From an uncultured Litoreibacter sp. (GTDB lineage: Bacteria > Pseudomonadota > Alphaproteobacteria > Rhodobacterales > Rhodobacteraceae), in the NCBI GenBank assembly GCA_947504205.1, contig CANNGL010000001.1, forward strand, positions 620,001 to 684,000: DNA of 64,000 nucleotides. Direction: 5' to 3'. Each line of letters opens with the position of its first letter. The first letter of the stretch is position 1. Shown here piece by piece: positions 63,253-64,000 of this stretch. Below the pieces are notes generated by a model. It was given only the letters and a program-made list of their open reading frames with translations, ran no database searches and was not told the DNA's origin. A program made the position numbers and the translations under genes.

Positions 63253-63274
63253 TTGACAGAATGATACTTAATTA
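63253..63274. promoter_or_regulatory. Repeated site, copy 2 (before the binding-protein gene)
   Basis: The site starts directly after the GntR stop codon with TTGACA, continues with AATGAT and ends AATTA, 18 of 22 positions as in copy 1. It leaves 12 bp with AGGGAGG (copy edge and ribosome site adjoin) to the ATG at 63287. Confidence 0.55.
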
Positions 63275-63286
63275 GGGAGGACTGAC

Positions 63287-64000
63287 ATGATGAAATTCAA
63301 CAGACGCCAGACTTTGGGACTGATCGGGGCAACCGCAGCAACTGGATTGGCCGCGCCCGCTTTGGCAATGAACAAGAAGGTGAAAGTGGGCGCGCTGCGC
63401 TTCACCTCGCATTCTGCAAGCTTTGTTGCGCTTGAGCGTGGATATTTCGCCGATGCTGGTCTGGATGTGGAGCTTGAGTTCTTTCAGGCCGCGCAGCCGA
63501 TGGCGGTGGCCATTGCGTCAGGTGACATCGATTATGCAGTAACTGCTGTTTCTGGTGGCCTGATCAGCTTGGCTCAGAAGGGTGCGATCAAGGTAATCGG
63601 CGGCGCTCTGAGCGAAGAAGCAGGCATCGATGGTCAGAAATATTTGGCGTCTGATGCGGCATTTCAGGCTGGCGTCAAATCGCCAAAAGACCTTGACGGA
63701 AAGAAATACGCCGTCACCCAAGCCGGATCGTCCTTTCATTATATGGGCGCTAAAATGGCAGCCGCGGAGCGGATTTCTCTGAAGTTCACGCCTTTGCAGA
63801 AGGTCGGCGCCATTATCGGTGCTATGAAGTCAGGGCAGGTCGATGGCTGGTCCATCGTGCCCCATATTGCCAAGCCGCTGGCGGGCTCAGGTGCAGTGCA
63901 CATCATTGGTAACGTCGCCGATTACCTGCCCGACTATCAGGTCACAACTGTTTTCACCTCGGCAAAAAATGCCTCCGATGAACGTGAGATGACCCAAAGC
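63287..64000 (+). CDS. ABC transporter substrate-binding protein, SsuA/TauA/NMT1-like (cut by window edge)
   Basis: About 238 N-terminal residues are visible. The start MMKFNRRQTLGLIGATAATG looks like a twin-arginine signal peptide, ending near PALAM. VGALRFTSHSASFVALERGYFADAGLDVELEFFQ-type sequence (about 33-65), ASGDIDYAVT and the SPKDLDGKKYAV region are typical of nitrate/taurine/sulfonate/pyrimidine-precursor binding proteins. Ligand unknown; permease and ATPase genes presumably lie beyond the edge. A good AGGGAGG site precedes ATG 63287. Confidence 0.88.
   Translation, partial: MMKFNRRQTLGLIGATAATGLAAPALAMNKKVKVGALRFTSHSASFVALERGYFADAGLDVELEFFQAAQPMAVAIASGDIDYAVTAVSGGLISLAQKGAIKVIGGALSEEAGIDGQKYLASDAAFQAGVKSPKDLDGKKYAVTQAGSSFHYMGAKMAAAERISLKFTPLQKVGAIIGAMKSGQVDGWSIVPHIAKPLAGSGAVHIIGNVADYLPDYQVTTVFTSAKNASDEREMTQS

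Noticed and set aside
1-64000. CRISPR arrays, complete insertion sequences, rRNA genes, riboswitches
   Set aside because: No regularly spaced repeats, transposase genes, rRNA segments or recognisable aptamer cores were seen on reading; short or divergent cases could be missed by eye.

Overview
The window looks like chromosomal DNA of a marine alphaproteobacterium of the Roseobacter group (Rhodobacteraceae). The reasons are the gene order trpG-trpD-trpC-moaC-moeA next to lexA and comEC, SOS boxes of the alphaproteobacterial type (GTTC-N7-GTTC), an imuA-imuB-dnaE2 mutagenesis cassette, a TRAP transporter, and the protein sequences themselves. This placement is from recognition by eye, not from a database search. 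No phage, complete insertion sequence or CRISPR array was seen.

Layout. (1) 1-16.9 kb is core genome: the end of an enoyl-CoA hydratase gene, a GNAT acetyltransferase, gltA, gltX, comEC, lexA with its own SOS promoter, the moeA/moaC/trpC/trpD/trpG operon, a polysaccharide-deacetylase-like protein, cysK, a large MscS channel, an alanyl-tRNA editing protein and tRNA-Ser(GGA). (2) 17-24 kb holds an L-gulonate-3-dehydrogenase-like gene and the SOS-controlled imuA-imuB-dnaE2 operon. (3) 24-28.5 kb is accessory: a secreted Gln/Arg-rich protein with a toxin-like C-terminus, tail-to-tail with a secreted 801-residue protein of unknown function, and short coding remnants. (4) 28.5-45.4 kb is a polyuronate (most likely alginate-oligosaccharide) utilisation locus. 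(5) 45.8-50.9 kb holds a cytochrome c, a PQQ-type sugar dehydrogenase, and a BCCT carrier in one operon with an orphan periplasmic binding protein. (6) 51-55.7 kb is a run of small envelope proteins around an OmpA-family protein. (7) 56-62.4 kb holds ghrA plus a gamma-glutamyltransferase, then a PqiABC-type lipid-transport operon with PqiA split in two. (8) The right edge holds a GntR regulator and a truncated ABC binding protein sharing a repeated DNA site.

The locus in (4) reads as one system. An AlgS-AlgM1-AlgM2-AlgQ type ABC importer brings in oligouronates. A cytoplasmic PL15 exolyase, without a signal peptide, cuts them to unsaturated monomers. KdgF opens these to 4-deoxy-5-keto-uronate (DEH). 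DEH then goes to 2-keto-3-deoxygluconate (KDG) either through an SDR reductase or through KduI plus KduD, and a ManD-type dehydratase makes KDG from mannonate. A DctPQM TRAP transporter in the opposite arm may bring in monomers. KDG kinase and KDPG aldolase are not in the window. Two paralogous FadR-type GntR regulators flank the ABC/lyase arm, and a near-identical 14-bp motif occurs twice before the ABC arm and once before the TRAP arm, suggesting common control.
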